Origin: Bacteroidales bacterium
Lineage (GTDB): Bacteria; Bacteroidota; Bacteroidia; Bacteroidales; F082
Length of the DNA: 5,618 nt
Assembly: GCA_016281295.1 (NCBI GenBank)
Contig: JAEEII010000234.1
Location: forward strand, 1-5,618
Direction of reading: 5' to 3'
In this document: in pieces, positions 1 to 5,058 of the stretch
Numbering within the stretch: position 1 is the first letter of the stretch
Layout: the number at the start of each line of letters is the position of its first letter
Program-made: the position numbers and the translations under genes
Notes under the pieces: model-generated
Databases searched by the model: none
Told to the model about the DNA's origin: nothing
What the model saw: only the letters and a program-made list of their open reading frames with translations

Positions 1-703
1 TGGCGTTGATTTCCTGACCGAAGATACTCAGGTTCTTGATGTCGCCTTGATGATGGCGAACGAAGTCGGCACTCTGGACAAACATGCCACCGCTTCCCAT
101 GGCTGGGTCGTAGCAGCGGCCTTTGTAAGGCTGCAGCACCGCCACAATAGTTCGGACGATGCAACTGGGCGTGTAGAATTCTCCAGCGTTCTTGCCTTCG
201 AGCGAGGCGAACTTGGAGAGGCAGTATTCGTATGTACGACCTAAAAGGTCTTTGTTCTCTTCCTGTTTGCCCAGCTCGATGGTGTTGGTGAAGAGATCGA
301 CCACATCACCCAAGCGGCGCTTGTCCAATTCCGGACGGGCGAAGTTTTTGGGCAGGATACCTTTCAGGCGGTTGTTCTCTTTCTCAATTTCCATCATGGC
401 ATTGTCGATGACCTTGCCAATCTCTGGAGTGTGAGCCGCTTCGGCAATGACGCTCCAGCGGGCATCTTCTGGCACGTAGAAGATGTTTTCGGACACATAT
501 TCATCCTTATCCTCCTCGAAGCCATCACCTTCATCGACCAGTTGTTGGTGTTTCACGTCGAAACAGTCGGAGATGTATTTCAAGAAGATGAGGCCTAGCA
601 CCACGTTTTTATACTCTGCCGCGTCGATGGAACCGCGCAGCAGGTCAGCTGCTTTCCATATCTTGTCTTCAAAGCCAATGTCGGCTGTATTTGTCTTGGC
701 CAT
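1..703 (-). CDS. hsdM: Type I restriction-modification DNA methyltransferase subunit M (HsdM), C-terminally truncated by the window edge
   Basis: The reading frame begins at an ATG at 701-703 and stays open to the left edge, giving 234 residues of a protein that normally has about 500. It would be the N6-adenine methyltransferase subunit of a type I restriction-modification complex, working with HsdS (specificity) and HsdR (cleavage). The N-terminal helical domain is recognisable from IWKAADLLRGSID (about residues 15-27) and LGLIFLKYISD (36-46). The linker LLGRTYEYCLSKFA lies at 153-166 and the FYTP motif at 176-179. The SAM-binding motif I, DPAMGSGGMF, is at 199-208, followed by IFGQEIN (227-233). 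All of these are intact. The catalytic NPPF motif would lie beyond the edge, so completeness cannot be judged. The hsdS and hsdR genes, if present, would be downstream to the left. The gene is divergent from the aspartokinase gene. Family assignment is very secure; activity and specificity are unknown. Confidence 0.95.
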   Translation of the reverse strand, partial: MAKTNTADIGFEDKIWKAADLLRGSIDAAEYKNVVLGLIFLKYISDCFDVKHQQLVDEGDGFEEDKDEYVSENIFYVPEDARWSVIAEAAHTPEIGKVIDNAMMEIEKENNRLKGILPKNFARPELDKRRLGDVVDLFTNTIELGKQEENKDLLGRTYEYCLSKFASLEGKNAGEFYTPSCIVRTIVAVLQPYKGRCYDPAMGSGGMFVQSADFVRHHQGDIKNLSIFGQEINA

Positions 704-723
704 ACCTTAATTGTTTAAAGATG

Positions 724-731
724 CAAAAATA
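724..731 (-). promoter_or_regulatory. Candidate Bacteroidetes -7 promoter box for hsdM
   Basis: Read on the minus strand, these bases are TATTTTTG, matching the Bacteroidetes -7 consensus TAnnTTTG. The box lies 20 bases upstream of the hsdM ATG, leaving a short leader. No convincing TTTG-like -33 element is seen at the expected distance, so support is a single box in AT-rich DNA. Confidence 0.45.
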
Positions 732-768
732 AGGAAAAAAGAAAATCATCCTTCCCGTAAGCAAGAAA

Positions 769-795
769 TTGGAACAACAATTTTTTATAAATTTG
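769..795 (+). promoter_or_regulatory. Candidate promoter for the aspartokinase gene (-33 TTG, -7 TAAATTTG)
   Basis: TAAATTTG at 788-795 fits the Bacteroidetes -7 consensus TAnnTTTG. A TTG at 769-771 could be the -33 element, with a slightly short 16-bp spacer. The box ends 22 bases before the ATG at 818, implying a leader of roughly 15-20 bases. There is only an AGGAAA-like stretch as ribosome-binding sequence. No leader peptide or attenuator fits into so short a leader, so amino-acid control is more likely through the enzyme's ACT domains than through transcript attenuation. Confidence 0.5.
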
Positions 796-817
796 CACCG
801 CTTCAACAGGAAATACA

Positions 818-2131
818 ATGATCAAAAAAATCTATAAATTCGGCGGGGCCTCCGTGAAGGACGCTGATGCCGTACGTAACCTTAAGAACATCGTAGCACA
901 ACATAAAAACGAGGACATCTTCCTGGTGGTCTCAGCCATGGGCAAGACCACCAACATGTTAGAGAAAGTGCTGAAAGACTTCCGCGAACAGGAAGGAGAA
1001 CTGGGTATTGACGCCCTTTCTGAAGTGATGAGTTATCACGAGAGGATTATCCTTGACCTCTTTGACCAAAACCATGAGCACCCCGTGATTGAGTCCATCT
1101 CGGAGCTGTTCATAGAGCTTTGGGAAAAGCTGCAAAACACCCAACAGCCTTACGACTACCAATACGACCAGACCGTGAGTTACGGCGAGCTGATCTCCAC
1201 CACCATCATCCAGGAATACCTGAACCACTGCGACGTGCCATGCCGCTGGCTGGACGCACGGAAATATGTCATCACCGACGAGACCTTTCGAGCCGCCAAC
1301 ATCGACTGGGATGAGACACGACTCAGAATCAGCAAGCTAAACGAGGAGCACTTCCAAGGTGTGGTGTGCATCACGCAAGGTTTCATCGGGAGTACTGGCG
1401 AAACCAAACGTTCCGAGGAAGGCTTTGAATGCATCAAACACTCCACCACGCTTGGCCGCGAGGGATCCGATTACACTGCCGCCATCTTCGCCAACTGCCT
1501 CGACGCCGAGGAAGTCACCATCTGGAAAGACGTGGACGGGCTGCTCAACGCCGACCCGAAACGGTTTAAAGAGACAGTCCAGCTTCCCCACATCACTTAT
1601 TCCGAAGCCATCGAGCTGGCCTTTTATGGAGCCAGCATCATCCATCCCAAGACTATCAAGCCACTGCAAAACAAAAACATCCCTCTCAAGGTACAGTCGT
1701 TCCTCAACCCTGACCATGAACCTTCCGTCATCGACGGCAAGCCGGATACAAAAACAGAGAAGATCCCTTCCTATATCGTCAAGGACAACCAGACCCTGGT
1801 CTCCATCTCACCCCGCGACTATTCTTTCATGAACGAACACAACCTGAGGCTCATCTTCGCCGCTTGCGACGAGTTGAACATCCACGCCAACGTAATCCAA
1901 ACCTCCGCTTTGATGCTCTCCTTCTGTTTCGACCATGACGACGAAAAACTGAAAGGCCTCGTCGCATTACTGCGCGAGACCTTCCAAGTGAAATATAACA
2001 AGGGCTTGACCCTCTTTACCATCCGTCACTACGACTACTCCTACACCACAGGTGACCGCTTCCTCGAAGGAAAGAAGGTTTATCTCAAACAGAGCAGCCG
2101 AAGCACACTGCAATTTGTAGTTGAGAGTTGA
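818..2131 (+). CDS. lysC: Aspartate kinase (aspartokinase), monofunctional
   Basis: This 437-residue enzyme phosphorylates L-aspartate with ATP to aspartyl-4-phosphate, the first step towards lysine, threonine, methionine and diaminopimelate. Amino-acid kinase fold signatures are KFGGASVKD at 7-15 (Lys7, phosphate loop), SYGELIS at 121-127 (Glu124 aligns with the catalytic-site Glu of E. coli LysC), GREGSD at 213-218, WKDVDG at 236-241 and ADPKRF at 245-250. GASIIHPKTI (271-280) closes the kinase domain. Residues from about 315 to the end form the regulatory ACT region, with no homoserine dehydrogenase domain fused on. Length matches monofunctional LysC (about 440-450). The loop before GREGSD is longer than I recall in relatives (see findings). 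The start gives the correct N-terminus (MIKKIYKFGG) and is preceded by a plausible promoter. The gene stands alone, with no lysA or asd beside it. Which end product inhibits it cannot be read from the sequence, so lysC is the default symbol. Confidence 0.95.
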   Translation: MIKKIYKFGGASVKDADAVRNLKNIVAQHKNEDIFLVVSAMGKTTNMLEKVLKDFREQEGELGIDALSEVMSYHERIILDLFDQNHEHPVIESISELFIELWEKLQNTQQPYDYQYDQTVSYGELISTTIIQEYLNHCDVPCRWLDARKYVITDETFRAANIDWDETRLRISKLNEEHFQGVVCITQGFIGSTGETKRSEEGFECIKHSTTLGREGSDYTAAIFANCLDAEEVTIWKDVDGLLNADPKRFKETVQLPHITYSEAIELAFYGASIIHPKTIKPLQNKNIPLKVQSFLNPDHEPSVIDGKPDTKTEKIPSYIVKDNQTLVSISPRDYSFMNEHNLRLIFAACDELNIHANVIQTSALMLSFCFDHDDEKLKGLVALLRETFQVKYNKGLTLFTIRHYDYSYTTGDRFLEGKKVYLKQSSRSTLQFVVES

Positions 2132-2161
2132 GAGGTGGCTATCGCAGGCTTTACTCTAACC

Positions 2162-2566
2162 TTAATAATCCCACTTGTCGAATGAGAGTTTGGCGTTAGC
2201 TGCCTTGCGTTCCTTGTTGACGGCATCGTATTTCGAGGTGTCAACCGTGGTTTTCTTTCCAGCGTTTTTGTCCTTGGCAGCCTGTTGTTCCTTTTCGAGT
2301 TGTTCTTGCTCTTCGTTCAGCGCATCGTTGGCCTCTTGAACGGCTTGGTTGATGGAGTCGAGTTTAGCGGCTTGTTTTTCAGCTTGTTTCTCGGCTTCCT
2401 CCTCGATGGACTTCGCAATCTTCTCGGCCTGCTTGTCCGCTTCTTTCTGAACGACTTTTTCAACTCCCTTGGAGACGGCTCTTCCGATGATGCCGCCCAA
2501 CTGAGCATGAGCCGGGATCACAGCCACGGCAAACAGCATGGTTAATAACACGAATAGTTTTTTCAT
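2162..2566 (-). CDS. Small exported coiled-coil protein of unknown function
   Basis: This 134-residue protein starts with a clear signal peptide, MKKLFVLLTMLFAVAV followed by an AHA|Q cleavage site after about residue 21. There is no lipobox cysteine, so a soluble periplasmic or secreted protein is expected. A short glycine-containing segment (LGGIIGRAVSKG, 23-34) precedes a long helix rich in Glu, Lys, Gln and Ala (about 35-100), which should form a coiled coil. The tail ends in SFDKWDY. An in-frame ATG nine codons upstream (2591-2593) would put charged residues before the signal peptide, so the ATG at 2564-2566 is preferred. The gene lies 36 bases after the exported protein at 2603-3238 with no promoter seen between them, so they are probably co-transcribed. 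I do not recognise the family; the charged low-complexity helix gives spurious similarity to many coiled coils. No cysteines or catalytic motifs are visible. Confidence 0.8.
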   Translation of the reverse strand: MKKLFVLLTMLFAVAVIPAHAQLGGIIGRAVSKGVEKVVQKEADKQAEKIAKSIEEEAEKQAEKQAAKLDSINQAVQEANDALNEEQEQLEKEQQAAKDKNAGKKTTVDTSKYDAVNKERKAANAKLSFDKWDY

Positions 2567-2602
2567 GGTCTTCACATTTTCAAGGTTGAACATAGCTTTG
2601 AG

Positions 2603-3238
2603 TTACTTTTTCAGGGAAGTCAACACGCTGGTGCTGAACAGTTCACCTTTTGAATAGGTCTCCATCTTGACTTGACCGATACCACGGGCATACCACACCT
2701 TCAAGGTAGTCTCGTTCTTGATACCCATCACACGTCCTTCAGAGGTTTGCTTCAGCACATAGCACTTGAAAGTGCCGGCTGGGGTAGTGATTTCTTCACG
2801 ATTAACGATTTCATTCTCGGTGATGGTGTTTTTCACACGGAAGCCACCGAGGTCAACGATCATCTCACCCAAAGGCAACTTGTATCCAACGGCGAGTTTG
2901 TTGGGGATACGCAACAATTCAGGATCCGTGGCGGTGAGGTCGATGTTTCCTTGGCCCATCGAAATCATGGCGCTTCCATTACGAACCTCCATGCCCGTTT
3001 CCACGGTGGTCACGGTGCCCCCCGCATTCACGGTGGTTTCCATGACAATGTCGTAATCCATGTCGCTGATCATTTTCACGTCCTTATAAACAGTCGTGGT
3101 GGTACCCGTCTCCTTGCCTTTGGCGTCATAGTCGGTGTAGGTCAGCTCTGCCCCTTTGGTGACACAGCAATAAGGAGTCTGAGCATGGACTTGCATGATT
3201 CCTGTCAGGAGCAGGAATAACAGAAACAATCTTTTCAT
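2603..3238 (-). CDS. Exported beta-rich protein, DUF3108/TapB-like, function unknown
   Basis: This 211-residue protein has a signal peptide (MKRLFLLFLLLTG, cleavage near VHA|Q after residue 19). The mature part alternates beta-strand-like segments rich in Thr and Val: ELTYTDYDAKGKETG near 31-45, then METGMEV-type strands around 66-85. The C-terminal half has the pattern TPAGTFKCYVLKQT (152-165) followed by VWYARGIGQVKMETYSKGEL (181-200). I associate the 'PAGTF.C...' and 'WYA.G.G.VK.E.Y..GEL' pattern with DUF3108/TapB-type exported proteins of Bacteroidetes, which have no firmly known biochemical role. That match is from memory. Three cysteines are present in the mature protein (C24, C25, C159). 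The gene has its own promoter and is the first of a likely two-gene unit with the coiled-coil protein downstream. The ATG at 3236-3238 is chosen because the signal peptide begins exactly there. An envelope or periplasmic role is inferred. Confidence 0.85.
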   Translation of the reverse strand: MKRLFLLFLLLTGIMQVHAQTPYCCVTKGAELTYTDYDAKGKETGTTTTVYKDVKMISDMDYDIVMETTVNAGGTVTTVETGMEVRNGSAMISMGQGNIDLTATDPELLRIPNKLAVGYKLPLGEMIVDLGGFRVKNTITENEIVNREEITTPAGTFKCYVLKQTSEGRVMGIKNETTLKVWYARGIGQVKMETYSKGELFSTSVLTSLKK

Positions 3239-3264
3239 GTCAAATTATTTTTAGTATCAAAGTG

Positions 3265-3293
3265 CAAAAATACAAATAGATTTTAAATTGCAA
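3265..3293 (-). promoter_or_regulatory. Candidate promoter for the exported-protein operon
   Basis: Read on the minus strand, 3272-3265 is TATTTTTG (TAnnTTTG -7 consensus). A TTG at 3293-3291 lies 18 bases upstream as the -33 element. The -7 box ends 26 bases before the ATG at 3238. It is divergent from the trmO promoter, and the -33 elements of the two lie side by side within TTGCAA at 3288-3293. Confidence 0.55.
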
Positions 3294-3320
3294 GAACCAT
3301 TCCAAAAAAATGTACTTTTG
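3288..3320 (+). promoter_or_regulatory. Candidate trmO promoter, placing the transcript start at or next to the ATG
   Basis: TACTTTTG at 3313-3320 matches TAnnTTTG well. TTG at 3288-3290 is a possible -33 element with a 22-bp spacer. Only five bases (3321-3325) separate the box from the ATG at 3326. Because this box is centred about seven bases before the transcript start, the mRNA would begin essentially at the start codon and be leaderless or nearly so. No Shine-Dalgarno sequence is present. Confidence 0.55.
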
Positions 3321-3325
3321 CGGAC

Positions 3326-4036
3326 ATGAAAATCATCGCCCACATCCACACCGAGTTCCCAACCAAATTCGGCATTCCACGACAGAGCGGCATCGTAGAG
3401 ACGCTACAAGGGACCATCATTTTCGAACCGGAATACCGAAACCCAGAGGCGTTCCGAGGCTTGGAGGAGTTCTCACATCTTTGGCTGATCTGGGAGTTCT
3501 CCGAAGCGAAACGAGACACTTGGTCACCCACGGTAAGGCCTCCACGACTCGGTGGCAACGTACGCAAAGGGGTCTTCGCCACGCGATCGCCTTTCCGGCC
3601 TAATCCCATCGGGCTCTCCTCAGTGAAGCTGGAGCGGGTCGAGATAGACGCGAAGCTCGGACCGGTGCTGCATGTCAGCGGCGCCGACCTCATGGACGGC
3701 ACTCCTATTTTCGACATCAAGCCTTACATCGTCTATACCGACAGCCATCCCGATGCCGTCAGCGGGTTTGCCGGCAAGCCAGCGAATCACCTGCTGGAGG
3801 TGGAATTCCCCGAAGAGCTACGGTTAGGAATCCCCGAGAGACAACAAGAGAGCCTTATCGCCATCCTCGCCCATGATCCGAGGCCTCAATACCAAGATGA
3901 CCCCAACCGAGTTTACGGCATGACATTCGGAGATTATGAAGTGAAGTTTCGCGTTGATGGCAATAAGGTCACCGTCACGGAAGTGACTAAGAATCCATAT
4001 AATTCGCTACATTCACCGAACAGACTAACTCGCTAA
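3326..4036 (+). CDS. trmO: tRNA (N6-threonylcarbamoyladenosine(37)-N6)-methyltransferase TrmO
   Basis: This 236-residue protein matches TrmO (YaeB/TsaA family), which uses SAM to methylate the N6 of t6A at position 37 of ANN-decoding tRNAs such as tRNA-Thr, making m6t6A and tuning decoding. It has the TsaA-type beta-barrel rather than a Rossmann methyltransferase fold. Signatures in order are KFGIPRQSG (14-22), SHLWLIWEF (50-58), RSPFRPNPIGLS (87-98), DLMDGTPIFDIKPY (121-134), DPRPQY (184-189) and RVYG (195-198). Length equals that of the E. coli protein (about 235). The ATG at 3326 is the only ATG before an in-frame stop at 3284 and sits just after the promoter. An overlapping ATG at 3310 belongs to another frame. 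The last 12 bases overlap the end of the convergent rpn gene. The tail after about residue 221 is not conserved as far as I can tell. The gene appears to be a single-gene unit. Confidence 0.95.
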   Translation: MKIIAHIHTEFPTKFGIPRQSGIVETLQGTIIFEPEYRNPEAFRGLEEFSHLWLIWEFSEAKRDTWSPTVRPPRLGGNVRKGVFATRSPFRPNPIGLSSVKLERVEIDAKLGPVLHVSGADLMDGTPIFDIKPYIVYTDSHPDAVSGFAGKPANHLLEVEFPEELRLGIPERQQESLIAILAHDPRPQYQDDPNRVYGMTFGDYEVKFRVDGNKVTVTEVTKNPYNSLHSPNRLTR

Positions 4037-4053
4037 ATCTGTTTCGGTTAGTC
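4016..4053. other. Interleaved inverted repeats at the trmO/rpn convergent junction
   Basis: Two inverted repeats overlap where the two genes converge. CCGAACAG (4016-4023) pairs with CTGTTTCGG (4039-4047), with one bulged base. GACTAAC (4023-4029) pairs perfectly with GTTAGTC (4047-4053). The arms are interleaved, so the stems cross and would be alternatives or form a pseudoknot-like fold. There is no T-tract on either strand, so this is a weak candidate for bidirectional termination or 3'-end protection. It may also be chance. Confidence 0.35.
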
Positions 4054-4378
4054 CTGTGACTTTCCAGATGGTCTCCTTATCTATACCCAAATCAAGCATT
4101 TTACGGGCAGTTTCTTGTTTTTCTTCCGCTATACCAAGTTCTTTCCCTTTCTCCAGTCCGATTTTTTCTCCTTTCTCCAGCCCGATTTTTTCTCCTTCCG
4201 CCCGACCTTCTGCTCGACCTTCCGCTCTTCCTTCTGCTCTTCCTTCTGCTCTTCCTTCTGCTCTTCCTTCTGCTCGACCTTCGGCGAGGCCTTTGGCTTT
4301 ACAAGTACGCATGATGGCCTGTTCAACCCAAACGTTATCGATATTCTTGTAGTAGGCATAGCGTTCCCCTTCGGTCAT
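4025..4378 (-). CDS. Possible internally translated C-terminal Rpn product (RpnS-like antitoxin), same frame as rpn
   Basis: Published work on E. coli Rpn proteins showed that the C-terminal domain is also made separately from a start inside the gene and blocks the toxic full-length protein. Here Met211 (codon at 4376-4378) is preceded by GAGG with a five-base gap, a fair ribosome-binding site for a genome where such sites are usually weak. It would give a 117-residue product: MTEGERYAYYKN, the linker, all AEGR and EKIGLEKG repeats, and the C-terminal segment, but no nuclease residues. Alternatives are Met206 (4391-4393, 122 residues) and Met233 (4310-4312, 95 residues, preceded by CAGG). No internal promoter box was noticed. 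Existence of this product is an inference from family knowledge plus the local sequence. Confidence 0.35.
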   Translation of the reverse strand: MTEGERYAYYKNIDNVWVEQAIMRTCKAKGLAEGRAEGRAEGRAEGRAEGRAEGRAEGRAEGEKIGLEKGEKIGLEKGKELGIAEEKQETARKMLDLGIDKETIWKVTGLTETDLAS

Positions 4379-5008
4379 GCCAGCCTCTTCCATCAGGGCA
4401 ACCGCCTTGTTTGTCAAGGGGTTTTCAATCAACTCTGGCGGGACTGTTTTGGTTGCCCCGTTGATTTCCGTGAGGAAGCGAAGCCACAGGTCGCGCATCT
4501 TGGTCTCTTCTTCGTTTTGGGGTTTGAACTTGGGCAGCTCGACAAAGGCGATGTGGAGACCCTCAATTATTTTGTCCGAATGTTTGTCGTGGACGAGTTG
4601 GTAATAATGGTAGTATTCGTCCTTGGGCAGATCCGTCTCGAAGACATCGTTCACGATATTGAGGGAATAGACAGGCTGAAGAATCTTATATTCCTTTCCT
4701 TTTTCCAGCTGTGAAACGTATGCTTTGGAGGCGTTGAACAAGACGCGCGACTTGAATTCCTCGCTCCACACCATCTGCATCTCAACAACGAACTTGCGCC
4801 CGGCTTTGTCTTTGCATTGTACATCCACAACGGAGAACTTTACGTTGGGGATTTCCGGGATCATCTCGGGGGTTAGATACTCGATGCTCTCAATCACTTG
4901 GTCACCTTTCAGGGGGAGCATGGCGTTCAGGAAACTGAGCAACAGCTCCGCATGTTGTCCGAAGACTTTTTTGAATGTCACGTCGTAACGTGGGTCACAA
5001 TACCTCAT
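4025..5008 (-). CDS. Rpn-family PD-(D/E)XK nuclease (putative transposase/recombination-promoting nuclease) with C-terminal AEGR repeats
   Basis: This 327-residue protein belongs to the Rpn group (PDDEXK_2/TIGR01784-type 'putative transposase'). Those proteins are DNA endonucleases, not true transposases, and E. coli members act as growth-inhibiting anti-phage toxins. Visible signatures are DPRYDVTFKKVFG (5-17), VVDVQ (60-64, Asp62), then VVEMQM (74-79, with E76-x-Q78 in place of the usual E-x-K, as is common in the family) and ASKAYVSQ (93-100). The N-terminal nuclease region reaches about residue 195. A variable C-terminal part follows: seven AEGR units plus AEGE (242-273), two EKIGLEKG units, and a terminal helical segment LDLGIDKETIWKVTGLTETDL. 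Met206, Met211 and Met233 are possible internal starts just before the repeats. The frame is intact and the putative active-site residues are present, so it looks functional. It has its own promoter, a 12-bp overlap with trmO, and no recognisable target-site or terminal repeats marking a mobile element. Family call secure; anti-phage role inferred. Confidence 0.9.
   Translation of the reverse strand: MRYCDPRYDVTFKKVFGQHAELLLSFLNAMLPLKGDQVIESIEYLTPEMIPEIPNVKFSVVDVQCKDKAGRKFVVEMQMVWSEEFKSRVLFNASKAYVSQLEKGKEYKILQPVYSLNIVNDVFETDLPKDEYYHYYQLVHDKHSDKIIEGLHIAFVELPKFKPQNEEETKMRDLWLRFLTEINGATKTVPPELIENPLTNKAVALMEEAGMTEGERYAYYKNIDNVWVEQAIMRTCKAKGLAEGRAEGRAEGRAEGRAEGRAEGRAEGRAEGEKIGLEKGEKIGLEKGKELGIAEEKQETARKMLDLGIDKETIWKVTGLTETDLAS
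4148..4195 (-). repeat. Two tandem 24-bp repeats in rpn (EKIGLEKG units)
   Basis: Units at 4148-4171 and 4172-4195 are identical except for one base (T at 4157, C at 4181). They encode two successive EKIGLEKG octapeptides. A degenerate third unit (KELGIAEE) follows in the protein. Near-identity at the DNA level, including the synonymous positions, points to recent duplication. Each unit contains a run of six A on the coding strand. Confidence 0.9.
4190..4285 (-). repeat. Eight tandem 12-bp repeats in rpn (AEGR minisatellite)
   Basis: Eight 12-bp units encode seven AEGR tetrapeptides and one AEGE. Four central copies (4226-4273) are identical: GCAGAAGGAAGA on the coding strand. Flanking copies differ mainly at synonymous positions (GGT CGA, GGT CGG, GCG). 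As unit length is a multiple of three, gain or loss of copies keeps the reading frame. The last unit overlaps the first bases of the neighbouring 24-bp repeat. Four-residue repeats of variable number are documented in the C-terminal helix of Rpn proteins. Confidence 0.95.
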
Positions 5009-5058
5009 GTTTAAATTGTTTTATGGGTTAATAAAAAAGTGTTTTTAAAATGATGCTG

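Noticed and set aside
47..710. Three plus-strand open frames in the first 710 bases
   Set aside because: They are antisense to hsdM, whose conserved motifs on the minus strand are unambiguous.
2120..2160. Terminator between the aspartokinase gene and the coiled-coil gene
   Set aside because: Only a weak bulged pairing (GTTGAGAG with CTCTAAC) is found, with no T-tract on either strand.
2567..2593. Upstream ATG at 2591-2593 as the start of the coiled-coil protein
   Set aside because: It would add nine residues, including charged ones, in front of a standard signal peptide; the inner ATG gives a typical MKKLF start.
2672..3220. Long plus-strand open frame of 182 codons opposite the exported protein
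   Set aside because: It is antisense to a gene with a signal peptide, promoter and family-like motifs, and its translation is a low-information His/Gly-rich sequence without recognisable domains.
4190..4285. CRISPR array
   Set aside because: The repeats are 12-bp contiguous units without spacers and lie inside a coding frame.
4056..4714. Plus-strand and alternative minus-strand open frames over the rpn repeats (proteins rich in SARPSALP, FCSSFCSS or KEEQKEEQ)
   Set aside because: They are shadows of the 12-bp repeats, whose units contain no stop in these frames. They have no family signature and are antisense or out of frame to a clear Rpn gene.
4025..5008. Reading the Rpn gene as a true transposase or part of an insertion sequence
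   Set aside because: 'Transposase' is a legacy family label. No terminal inverted repeats or target-site duplications are visible around the gene, and it has its own host-style promoter.
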